Positions 15,131 through 20,618 of a stretch of DNA of 20,618 nt are shown here, piece by piece. Under the pieces are notes generated by a model. The model worked only from the letters and a program-made list of their open reading frames with translations, had not been told where the DNA came from and searched no databases. This DNA comes from Pseudomonadota bacterium (GTDB lineage: Bacteria; Pseudomonadota; Alphaproteobacteria; Rhizobiales; Rhizobiaceae): the NCBI GenBank assembly GCA_023390055.1, contig JAEWDP010000137.1, positions 1 to 20,618 of the forward strand. The letters are read 5' to 3'. The stretch's first letter is position 1, and each line of letters starts with the position of its first letter. A program made the translations under genes and the position numbers.

Positions 15131-16009
15131 GTGACGCTTGAACAGCTGCGAATCTTTCTTGCGGTAGCGGAACGAGAACATGTCACCCGTGCAGCAGAGA
15201 CACTTAATCTGACGCAATCGGCCGTAAGCGGCGCGATCAGCGCACTCGAAACCCGGCATGGCGTCAAACTGTTTCACAGGATTGGCCGCAGGATTGAACT
15301 GACCGAGGCGGGAAGGGTCTTGATCGACCAGGCCAGGGTCATCTTATCAAACGTGCATACTGCGGAAACCGCGATGGCCGATCTGAGCGACATCCGGCGC
15401 GGAACGCTTACGGTGTTCGCGTCGCAGACGATCGCGAGTTACTGGCTTCCGCGCCATCTGATCGAATTCAACGACCGTTACCCCCAGATCGACTTGAAAC
15501 TGGAAGTGGGAAACACCGCCCAATGTACGCAGGCGATAATTGCCGGCGTCGCAGACCTCGGTTTCATTGAAGGTGGCATTGATGAACCGTCGGTATCGAT
15601 TGAGGTGATTGCGACCGATCGGCTCGTAATCATCGTTGGTGTTCACCATCCATGGGCGAAAAGCCCACCACAGCTCATGCAGGATCTTGGCCAATCCCGG
15701 TGGGTGCTGCGTGAACGCGGGTCCGGCACGCGCTCCAGTTTCGAAAGCGCGTTGCACGGGATGCAAGTTGACCCAAACGCACTGCGTATCGCCATCGAAC
15801 TTCCGTCCAACGAGGCACTTTGTGCGGCGGTCGAGGCGAGCCAGTTTGCAACCGCAGTGTCGGCGACAGTTGCCCAGTCCGGTATCAGTGCGGGGCGACT
15901 TGTCCAGGTTCCGTTTGAATTGCCCGATCGTTCCTTTAGTCTCATCCGCCATAGGGAAAGGCATAGGACGCGTTCGAGCGAAGCATTTCGTGAGATCATC
16001 TGTCAGTAG
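15131..16009 (+). CDS. LysR-type regulator (CbbR/YeiE-like)
   Basis: A complete 292-residue LysR regulator starting at GTG 15131, preceded by AAGGGGTGAGAC, a fair ribosome site. Residues 1-60 are the winged helix-turn-helix (LEQLRIFLAVAEREHVTRAAETLNLTQSAVSGAISALE). The effector domain has RRGTLTVFASQTIASYWLP, the ADLGFIEGGID strand and LRERGSGTRSSFE. The RE.GSGTR motif is typical of the CbbR/CysL/YeiE branch, whose members bind small anions or metabolites. In E. coli YeiE and YeiH are neighbours. Here the regulator lies downstream of the YeiH-like gene in the same transcript and most likely acts on the TAGAA/TTCTA array upstream of it, which would also make it autoregulated. Confidence 0.92.
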   Translation: MTLEQLRIFLAVAEREHVTRAAETLNLTQSAVSGAISALETRHGVKLFHRIGRRIELTEAGRVLIDQARVILSNVHTAETAMADLSDIRRGTLTVFASQTIASYWLPRHLIEFNDRYPQIDLKLEVGNTAQCTQAIIAGVADLGFIEGGIDEPSVSIEVIATDRLVIIVGVHHPWAKSPPQLMQDLGQSRWVLRERGSGTRSSFESALHGMQVDPNALRIAIELPSNEALCAAVEASQFATAVSATVAQSGISAGRLVQVPFELPDRSFSLIRHRERHRTRSSEAFREIICQ

Positions 16010-16061
16010 GGAATGACGATGGTTCAGTATTGCCCGCGCCTGCGTGATAGAAACCAGCGAC

Positions 16062-16094
16062 TTCCAGGGGGCCCGGCGTCGGGACTGGAGTTTT
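16062..16094 (+). terminator. Candidate intrinsic terminator after the LysR gene
   Basis: TTCCAG (16062-16067) pairs with CTGGAG (16085-16090), including one T-G wobble, and CCCG (16072-16075) pairs with CGGG (16080-16083) around the loop GCGT. An asymmetric internal loop separates the two stems. TTTT follows directly at 16091-16094. It lies 53 bases after the LysR stop and would end the transporter-regulator transcript. The short T-run and internal loop make it moderate at best. Confidence 0.45.
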
Positions 16095-16207
16095 GATCTG
16101 AAGAACGGCGTATGCTTGGTTACAGCCTTCGCCAGAGATACTCCCAAGGGATGGCCGCTCTCGATGTCATCGTACCCGCATGTGGCCGACAAAGAAATGG
16201 ATAGCCA

Positions 16208-16657
16208 ATGGCACTTGATAATCTTTTCGTTCGACCCATCGCCGCGCGTGACGAGCAGGAATGGCGCAGGCTGTGGTCCGCCTATCTTGGTTTCTACGAT
16301 ACCAGTGTGAACGAAGAGGTCTATCGGACGACTTTCGATCGCCTCCTTTCGGAGGCTGAATTTGAGCCGAATGGCTTTATTGCGACGGCCGAAGGCAAGC
16401 CGGTTGGTCTCGTTCATTACATACAGCACCGTACGGCCTGGTCGACCAGGAATACATGCTATCTGCAGGATCTTTACGTTGATCCGGATGCCAGGGGTAC
16501 CGGTGCCGGGCGCGCATTGATAGAAGCCGTCTACGCCAGGGCCGACGAACTTGACCTGGCTGGTGTCTACTGGTTGACCCAGGAACACAACGTCACCGCA
16601 CGCAAGCTTTACGATCGTATCGCTCGTAATACGAAGTTCATTCGCTATATGCGATAA
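16208..16657 (+). CDS. GNAT-family N-acetyltransferase
   Basis: A 149-residue acyltransferase of the Gcn5-related fold. The N-terminal strand and helix read FVRPIAARDEQEWRRLWSAYLGFY. The acetyl-CoA pyrophosphate loop follows the LQDLYVDPDARGTGAGRALIEAVYARA core (R-G-T-G-A-G, about residues 98-103). The last part, GVYWLTQEHNVTARKLYDRIA, is the usual N..A..LY segment. It is full length for a single-domain GNAT. The ribosome site is weak (GGA seven bases upstream), but the alternative upstream frame is unrelated. The substrate is unknown; this subgroup (DLYV.P..RG.G.GRALI with YW.TQE.N) often acts on small amines or drugs. It is monocistronic, with the oxidoreductase gene facing it. Confidence 0.9.
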   Translation: MALDNLFVRPIAARDEQEWRRLWSAYLGFYDTSVNEEVYRTTFDRLLSEAEFEPNGFIATAEGKPVGLVHYIQHRTAWSTRNTCYLQDLYVDPDARGTGAGRALIEAVYARADELDLAGVYWLTQEHNVTARKLYDRIARNTKFIRYMR

Positions 16658-16809
16658 ATCCATACTCCGTCGCGAATTTCTCTATCGTAACGCCTGAACG
16701 AGGGGCGGTCTTTCGCCTGTCTCGATCCCTCTTTGCACGGAATCCGTTCGTGCTGGCCCGGCAATGAATTGAGAGCACGCACCTACGCATACCGGATTCT
16801 GATTGGACG

Positions 16810-17430
16810 TTACCCTTCACGAAGGCCGGGAAAGGGATTGGTTTTGAGGGACATGGCGAGGTGTGCCGCGTTGGACGCGGTCATTGCGATTGCGTCAGCG
16901 ATAGTCTCTGGCGTGTCCGGCAGATCGATATAGTTTGTCTTGCCCATCGCCTCGCCTACCCAGTAGAGACCGGCATTGGCTGGTATGGTAAAACCAACAT
17001 CGTTGAGTGCCTGGAAGCAGGCAGCATGACAATGATGAGCGCCATCCTCGTTACCAACGATTGCCACGAGGGCTATCTTGTCAAATGCTGGCATTCTACC
17101 TGCGGCGTCGGTTTCACCGAGGAACGCATCCATTCGCTCAAGCACGCGTTTTGCGATGCTGGAAGGCTGTCCAAGCCATATTGGCGAACCTAGGATAAAG
17201 ATATCAGCTTCGATAATTCTTTGCCGCAACGTCGGCCAGTCGTCTCCTTTACCCATATTGGACAGGACACCCGGCTTGATATCGTAATCGAGTGCACGCA
17301 CGAAATCGCCGTCGACGTCATGCCGCTCCAATTCGGCCATGAGATCGCGCAAAAGCCTGTCGGTGGATGACGCCTCCTTGGCGGACGAAGGTTTCAAAGT
17401 GCAGTTGATCCCAAAGGCTTTTAACGGCAT
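16810..17430 (-). CDS. Flavodoxin-fold NAD(P)H-dependent oxidoreductase (FMN reductase-like)
   Basis: A 206-residue flavodoxin-like protein. From the N-terminus it has GINCTLKPSSAKEASSTDRLLRDLMAEL, the FMN phosphate-binding loop with its following helix. IIEADIFILGSPIWLGQPSSIAKRVLERMDAF is the second flavin contact (GSP.WLG..S...K..LER), and VAIVGNEDGAHHCHAACFQALNDVGFTIPANAGLYWVGEA is the NADPH-dependent FMN reductase-type C-terminal core. I chose ATG 17430 because GGGAG lies seven bases upstream; a longer frame from 17496 would start inside the candidate promoter. It is divergent from topoisomerase IB. A near-consensus EcfG promoter (GGAAC-N16-GGTT, complement of 17470-17494) lies at the right distance, suggesting stress induction. 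The physiological substrate (quinone, flavin, metal or drug) is unknown. Confidence 0.88.
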   Translation of the reverse strand: MPLKAFGINCTLKPSSAKEASSTDRLLRDLMAELERHDVDGDFVRALDYDIKPGVLSNMGKGDDWPTLRQRIIEADIFILGSPIWLGQPSSIAKRVLERMDAFLGETDAAGRMPAFDKIALVAIVGNEDGAHHCHAACFQALNDVGFTIPANAGLYWVGEAMGKTNYIDLPDTPETIADAIAMTASNAAHLAMSLKTNPFPGLREG

Positions 17431-17468
17431 CGGTTCGCTCCCATTGTTTACTCGGATGTGTGTGGGCA

Positions 17469-17486
17469 GAACCTGAACCTGAACGT
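17469..17486. repeat. Three tandem GAACCT-like hexamers
   Basis: GAACCT, GAACCT and GAACGT follow one another without gaps in the divergent promoter region. They overlap the -10 element of the minus-strand EcfG-like promoter. They may be a short slippage repeat or a spaced binding element. Confidence 0.6.
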
Positions 17487-17494
17487 CTTGTTCC
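17470..17494 (-). promoter_or_regulatory. Near-consensus EcfG-type promoter for the oxidoreductase gene
   Basis: Read on the minus strand, GGAAC (17494-17490) is followed after 16 bases by GGTT (17473-17470), one mismatch from the alphaproteobacterial general-stress consensus GGAAC-N16/17-CGTT. The predicted start of transcription would lie near 17462, leaving about 30 bases of leader before ATG 17430. Three tandem GAACCT-like hexamers overlap it, so part of the match could be due to that repeat. Confidence 0.5.
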
Positions 17495-17530
17495 ATTCGT
17501 TATATAATAGGGGTTTCGAGCAACATTGCC

Positions 17531-17556
17531 GGAACCGTAGCAGGCGTTCAACCGTT
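17531..17556 (+). promoter_or_regulatory. EcfG (general stress sigma factor) promoter of topoisomerase IB
   Basis: GGAAC at 17531-17535 and CGTT at 17553-17556 are separated by exactly 17 bases, a perfect match to the EcfG consensus of Alphaproteobacteria (GGAAC-N16/17-CGTT). Transcription would start around 17563-17566, just ahead of GGAGG (17571-17575) and ATG 17580, giving a very short leader. A separate TATAAT at 17503-17508 may serve a housekeeping promoter. Confidence 0.8.
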
Positions 17557-17579
17557 CGACAGCAACGAACGGAGGTGGC

Positions 17580-18647
17580 ATGTCGCTGCAACTGTTGGAA
17601 ACTGCACAAGAGCGAGGGGCTGCATCTGCAGCACTGGCTTCACTTGTATACAGCAGTGACACCGATACTGGACTTATCCGCCGCCGGGCGGGAAAAGGGT
17701 TTTATTATACCAACGGTACTGGTGAGAGGATTATCGCCCCGGAGGTTCTTGCCAGAATAAGGGAACTGGCTATACCGCCGGCCTGGACGGACGTATGGAT
17801 ATCGCCAGATCCCCGCGGACATCTCCAGGCAACGGGCCGCGATGACCGGGGTCGAAAGCAGTATCGCTATCACCCTGATTGGATAGAGCAACGTGACCAG
17901 GCCAAGTATGCTACTCTGGTCTCTTTTGGGGAAGCCTTGCCTGAAATCAGGCAGCAAGTGGACAAGGATCTGAGGAAACATGGCCTGACGAACGTGCGTG
18001 TCATGGCCTCGATCGTCTGGCTGCTTGATAACGCGTTGATCCGCATAGGTAACGCAACCTACGCCAGAGACAACAAGAATTATGGACTGACGACACTGCG
18101 GGACCGGCATGTGAAGGTGACTGGTTCGAAGTTGCGGTTCGCCTTTCGCGGAAAATCGGGCAAGGAATGGAAGCTGGAAATCAGCGATCGCCGCATCGCG
18201 AAAACGGTAAAAGGTGTCCAGGAGCTTCCAGGACAGCATCTCTTTCAGTATCTGGATGAGGACGCAGGTCGCCATGCTGTCACGTCCCAGGATGTAAACC
18301 GCTATATTGCCGATGTAGCTGGTGATGAGTTCAGTTCGAAGCATTTTAGAACCTGGGGTGGGACGATCGCTGCCAGCCAACTGCTTCTGGAAACCGCCTT
18401 GCCCAGCAATCAAAGAGAGGTCGCCATAGCTTTGAACCGCGTAATCGATCAGGTAGCCGGCAGGCTTGGCAATACACGTGCTGTCTGCCGCAAATGCTAC
18501 GTGCATCCAGAGCTTGTGACAGCCTGGAACGATGGCAGACTGTCCAGGGAATTTCATGCGATTGGCCAGCGTGCCAAGCCAATAAATGGGCTGGTTCAGG
18601 AGGAAACCATCCTTCTGCATTGGCTTAGACGCCTGAACCGATCTTGA
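17580..18647 (+). CDS. DNA topoisomerase IB (poxvirus/eukaryote type)
   Basis: A 355-residue type IB topoisomerase, normal for the bacterial family. The N-terminal DNA-binding part contains GFYYTNGTGERI and IPPAWTDVWISPDPRGHLQATGRDDRGRKQYRYHPDW, the best-conserved stretch. The catalytic domain shows Arg155 (ALIRIGN), LTTLRDRHV, the basic GKSGKEW loop (191-197), Arg257 in SSKHFRTWGGT, and the nucleophile Tyr307 in CRKCYVHPEL. All of the expected active-site elements appear present, so it should relax supercoils through a 3'-phosphotyrosyl intermediate. GGAGG lies five bases before ATG. The perfect EcfG promoter upstream puts it in the general stress response, as known for related genes in rhizobia and sphingomonads. 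It converges with the small gene at 18702-18947. Confidence 0.96.
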   Translation: MSLQLLETAQERGAASAALASLVYSSDTDTGLIRRRAGKGFYYTNGTGERIIAPEVLARIRELAIPPAWTDVWISPDPRGHLQATGRDDRGRKQYRYHPDWIEQRDQAKYATLVSFGEALPEIRQQVDKDLRKHGLTNVRVMASIVWLLDNALIRIGNATYARDNKNYGLTTLRDRHVKVTGSKLRFAFRGKSGKEWKLEISDRRIAKTVKGVQELPGQHLFQYLDEDAGRHAVTSQDVNRYIADVAGDEFSSKHFRTWGGTIAASQLLLETALPSNQREVAIALNRVIDQVAGRLGNTRAVCRKCYVHPELVTAWNDGRLSREFHAIGQRAKPINGLVQEETILLHWLRRLNRS

Positions 18648-18701
18648 CCCATCGTATACTTATAGGAACGGACCGTAGTAGCGCGGACATTCACCAGAAG
18701 T

Positions 18702-18947
18702 TTACGGACTAGGGTTTGCAAGCAGCCTCGAGTGGGCAAATAAAAGGACGGCAGCGTTCAATTTCTGCGGATCGACCAGGCCGTTCCGATAAAAATCAAG
18801 AACGACCTTTGCTATTGCTTCCTTGTGAACCGTAGCCCCTTCAAAATCCAGCCGTCTAGCGGCGCTACTTACTGCGCCGCGCATAATAGCAAGGTCTTTT
18901 GGTTCGAGAATATCGGGAAATCTATGAGGATATTGCCTGTATAGCAT
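18702..18947 (-). CDS. Small protein of unknown function (81 aa)
   Basis: An 81-residue predicted soluble protein. GGAGG lies seven bases before ATG 18947, an excellent ribosome site, and the gene occupies a space not covered by anything else, so I accept it. The visible parts are an aromatic N-terminus (MLYRQYPHRFPDIL), a probable helix (EPKDLAIMRGAVSSAARRLDF) and a second helix (KEAIAKVVLDFYRNGLVDPQKL). The pattern of two helices ending in a LDFYRNGL-like stretch followed by D...L resembles short hypothetical proteins common in rhizobia that carry LI.LF..G..D...L. That likeness is from memory and not proof. It converges with topoisomerase IB, 54 bases apart. No signal peptide, membrane segment or metal-binding cluster is present. 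Confidence 0.7.
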   Translation of the reverse strand: MLYRQYPHRFPDILEPKDLAIMRGAVSSAARRLDFEGATVHKEAIAKVVLDFYRNGLVDPQKLNAAVLLFAHSRLLANPSP

Positions 18948-19367
18948 CTCTTCGCCTCCAAATTGTGCGAGAGTCCTCCACTCCCAGGTATCGGTGCCCC
19001 AGCAAACTCCAACGATCGAAAGATCGTATACCGATCAAGCCGCGAGTCGAGTCTCATTTCTAGCAATCGTCAATTTGTGACTTGTGCTTATTGACCGCTT
19101 ATAATGCCGACGATGACCCGTTGCTGGGCATCACCCATTGCACGCTTTGCTCGTCAGCTTGATCGTCAACCTGTCTCGTAGATGCAGCCTTCGAACTAGA
19201 TCTCCTTGTGAAACTCCCCGCAGTCGAATTGGCATGCAGCAAGATTTGTTGAAGACGACCGACATATTGTAGATGGATTGACATTACGGGTGCCTACAGA
19301 CCGGCCCGTTTGGGGTAGTCTGCTGTCCGTCTTTATTCTGGCAAGTTCTGTTGAAAGCTGACGCCGA
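18948..19367. other. Intergenic stretch without a supported gene
   Basis: About 420 bases between two minus-strand genes. It contains a perfect six-base-pair stem closed by a GAAA tetraloop (ACGATC 19012-19017, GATCGT 19022-19027), and a 61-codon minus-strand frame (19099-19284) without ribosome site or recognisable family. The promoter of the 81-residue protein must lie in its left part. No intrinsic terminator or transposon end was recognised. Confidence 0.5.
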
Positions 19368-20228
19368 TTAAGCTGTAAGGAAAAATGCTCGCAACTCGGC
19401 GGCTAATTCCTCGGGCGCCTCTTCGGCCATATGGTGGCCGCAGTCGATGCTGCGCCCGGTGACGTCGGATGCCCAGTCGCGCCAAATGCCAAGAATATCG
19501 CCGTGTAGATCGGCCAAATCATCGCGAGCCGACCAGAGCACGAGCAGGGGGCAAGCAAGCTTGCGACCAACCGCTCGATCATCCTCGTCGTGTTGGCGAT
19601 CAATGCCTAGGCCCGCCCGGTAATCTTCGATCATGCCATGAACCGTTGCAGGATCGTGGATGGCGGCATGAAAGTCAGCATAAGGTTCGGCGCCCATTGT
19701 CTCCGGACTGCCTCCGTACCACGCATCCGGGTCAGCCAGGATGGCCCGCTCGGGTTTCTCTGCCTGGGCAAAGAAGAACCAGTGCCACCAGGCAACAGCG
19801 AAGCGGGCATCGCACCGAACGAGCGCGTCCGCAATTGGGATGCCGTCGAGGATCGCCAGGCGACTGACCGAGGCCGGATGGTCCATCCCGGTTCGAAACG
19901 CGGTATAGGATCCCCTATCATGCCCGACAAGACCGAACCGATCGAAGCCTAGCTTGCGCATAAGGGCAATGCAGTCTCTTGCCTTGGCTCGCTTTGATGA
20001 CCCGGAGTGATCGGGCGAGTCGGCAGGCTTGGAAGACTGACCGAAGCCGCGCAAATCCGGACAGACAACGGTGTATTGTTCGGCGAGGATCGGGGCCACA
20101 CGGTGCCAGGTTGCATGCGTGCGAGGATGACCGTGCAATAGCAGGAGTGGCGCTCCCTTACCGCCAATCCGTACGTGAAGCGTAGCTTCTGGAAGCTTGA
20201 TTTGCTCCAGTTTGAAATCCTCGAACAT
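19368..20228 (-). CDS. Alpha/beta-hydrolase, haloacetate/fluoroacetate dehalogenase-like
   Basis: A 286-residue alpha/beta-hydrolase. HGHPRTHATWHRVAP (32-46) is the oxyanion loop, DLRGFGQS the next turn. The nucleophile is Asp104 in LVGHDRGSYTAFR, so a dehalogenase- or epoxide-hydrolase-type ester-enzyme mechanism is expected. LAILDGIP carries the acid Asp128, and the base is His265 in DCGHHMAEEAPEE. Compared from memory with the Rhodopseudomonas fluoroacetate dehalogenase, the halide-pocket residues His149, Trp150 and Tyr203 (EDYRAG) are kept. The second carboxylate-clamping Arg is Tyr108 here, and the cap lacks the segment with the third pocket residue (Trp). A small haloacid or other short ester-like substrate is plausible; the true one is unknown. 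GGAG lies five bases before the ATG. It is monocistronic. Confidence 0.9.
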   Translation of the reverse strand: MFEDFKLEQIKLPEATLHVRIGGKGAPLLLLHGHPRTHATWHRVAPILAEQYTVVCPDLRGFGQSSKPADSPDHSGSSKRAKARDCIALMRKLGFDRFGLVGHDRGSYTAFRTGMDHPASVSRLAILDGIPIADALVRCDARFAVAWWHWFFFAQAEKPERAILADPDAWYGGSPETMGAEPYADFHAAIHDPATVHGMIEDYRAGLGIDRQHDEDDRAVGRKLACPLLVLWSARDDLADLHGDILGIWRDWASDVTGRSIDCGHHMAEEAPEELAAELRAFFLTA

Positions 20229-20618
20229 ACCTGCTCCTTACTTGCGGCAAATACGTAACGCTTCGGCAAGCGACCAGTTGCAACGTCTGCTTCGAGGTTC
20301 AAACTTGGGTTCTGTACACGCAAGTAGGGCTCGAGAGAGTTGCCGATACGCTGGCCTGCGGCCTGTACGACCGAAGCTGGGTGAACTTCGATCAGGCAAC
20401 GTTTGGTTGAAGATTTCGGAATCGCTGTCGTCAATCGTTTCAGGAAGCGGATATCTATGGCCTTGCCGCCTCGGCAATTAGTTCACTCGAAGGTAACCGC
20501 GCATGATGGTCACAGACGTCGGCACGATCATCAACGCCGGTCTCACCAATGATGGACTGCAGCCCCGTGCGCACCGTGTCGGCTGAAGTGACGACTGAAC
20601 GTTTCAGCATGCTCGGCC
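20229..20618. other. Right-edge stretch without a supported gene
   Basis: About 390 bases upstream of the dehalogenase-like gene. It must contain that gene's promoter, but no strong elements were recognised. On the minus strand a frame is open from the window edge to a stop at 20455-20457 (53 codons, reading SADTVRTGLQSIIGETGVDDRAD). It could be the C-terminus of a gene beyond the edge, but it has no recognisable family. No repeat or integration site was seen. Confidence 0.4.

Noticed and set aside
16044..16310. 88-codon plus-strand frame before the GNAT gene
   Set aside because: It overlaps the GNAT start in another frame, contains the candidate terminator and resembles no protein family.
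19099..19284. 61-codon minus-strand frame as a small gene
   Set aside because: No ribosome site, biased serine-rich composition and no recognisable family.
20260..20330. Stretch with GGTTCAAAC resembling a tRNA T-loop
   Set aside because: No acceptor, D-arm or anticodon stem can be folded around it.
20455..20618. Open minus-strand frame at the right edge as the end of another gene
   Set aside because: Only 53 codons, no family likeness and no way to see its start; kept only as a possibility in the gap description.

Overview
The window looks like an accessory, mosaic stretch from an alphaproteobacterium, most likely Hyphomicrobiales (rhizobia and relatives). The support is a fused subunit A/B Mrp (Pha-type) antiporter operon, a small rhizobial-style Xre regulator, and a canonical EcfG general-stress promoter (GGAAC-N17-CGTT) in front of a DNA topoisomerase IB. 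No rRNA, tRNA, CRISPR array, transposase or intact insertion sequence was seen. Base composition shifts by block: about 8.0-13.6 kb is visibly richer in G+C than the antiporter operon before it and the genes after it.

Layout. Bases 1-641 are the 3' part of a LysR-type regulator gene running off the left edge. Bases 827-1195 hold a chromate transporter (chrA) pseudogene with an internal deletion and a lost second half. Bases 1249-7295 (minus strand) are a complete six-gene Mrp/Pha monovalent cation/proton antiporter operon, with A and B fused, then C, D, E, F and G. Its genes overlap or nearly abut. Divergent from it at 7458 is a small Xre-type DNA-binding protein with a twin near-palindromic operator candidate in its leader.

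The G+C-rich block (7974-13618) is the most interesting part. A 668-residue regulator (winged helix, BTAD, TolB-like region, TPRs) is divergent from two consecutive PLP enzymes: a cysteine-synthase-like beta-substituting enzyme and a group II amino-acid decarboxylase. They are followed by a decayed alpha/beta-hydrolase and a YCII-like small protein. The two enzymes could make a beta-substituted alanine and decarboxylate it to a substituted ethylamine. That pathway is inferred, not shown.

The right part holds a YeiH/PSE-family membrane protein cotranscribed with a LysR regulator. A dense array of TAGAA/TTCTA dyads lies upstream and a candidate terminator downstream. Next come a GNAT acetyltransferase and a flavodoxin-like NAD(P)H oxidoreductase divergent from topoisomerase IB. 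Their shared 149-base intergenic region carries one perfect EcfG promoter and one near-consensus EcfG promoter facing the other way. The window ends with a small conserved-looking 81-residue protein and a fluoroacetate-dehalogenase-like alpha/beta-hydrolase that lacks one of the substrate-clamping arginines.
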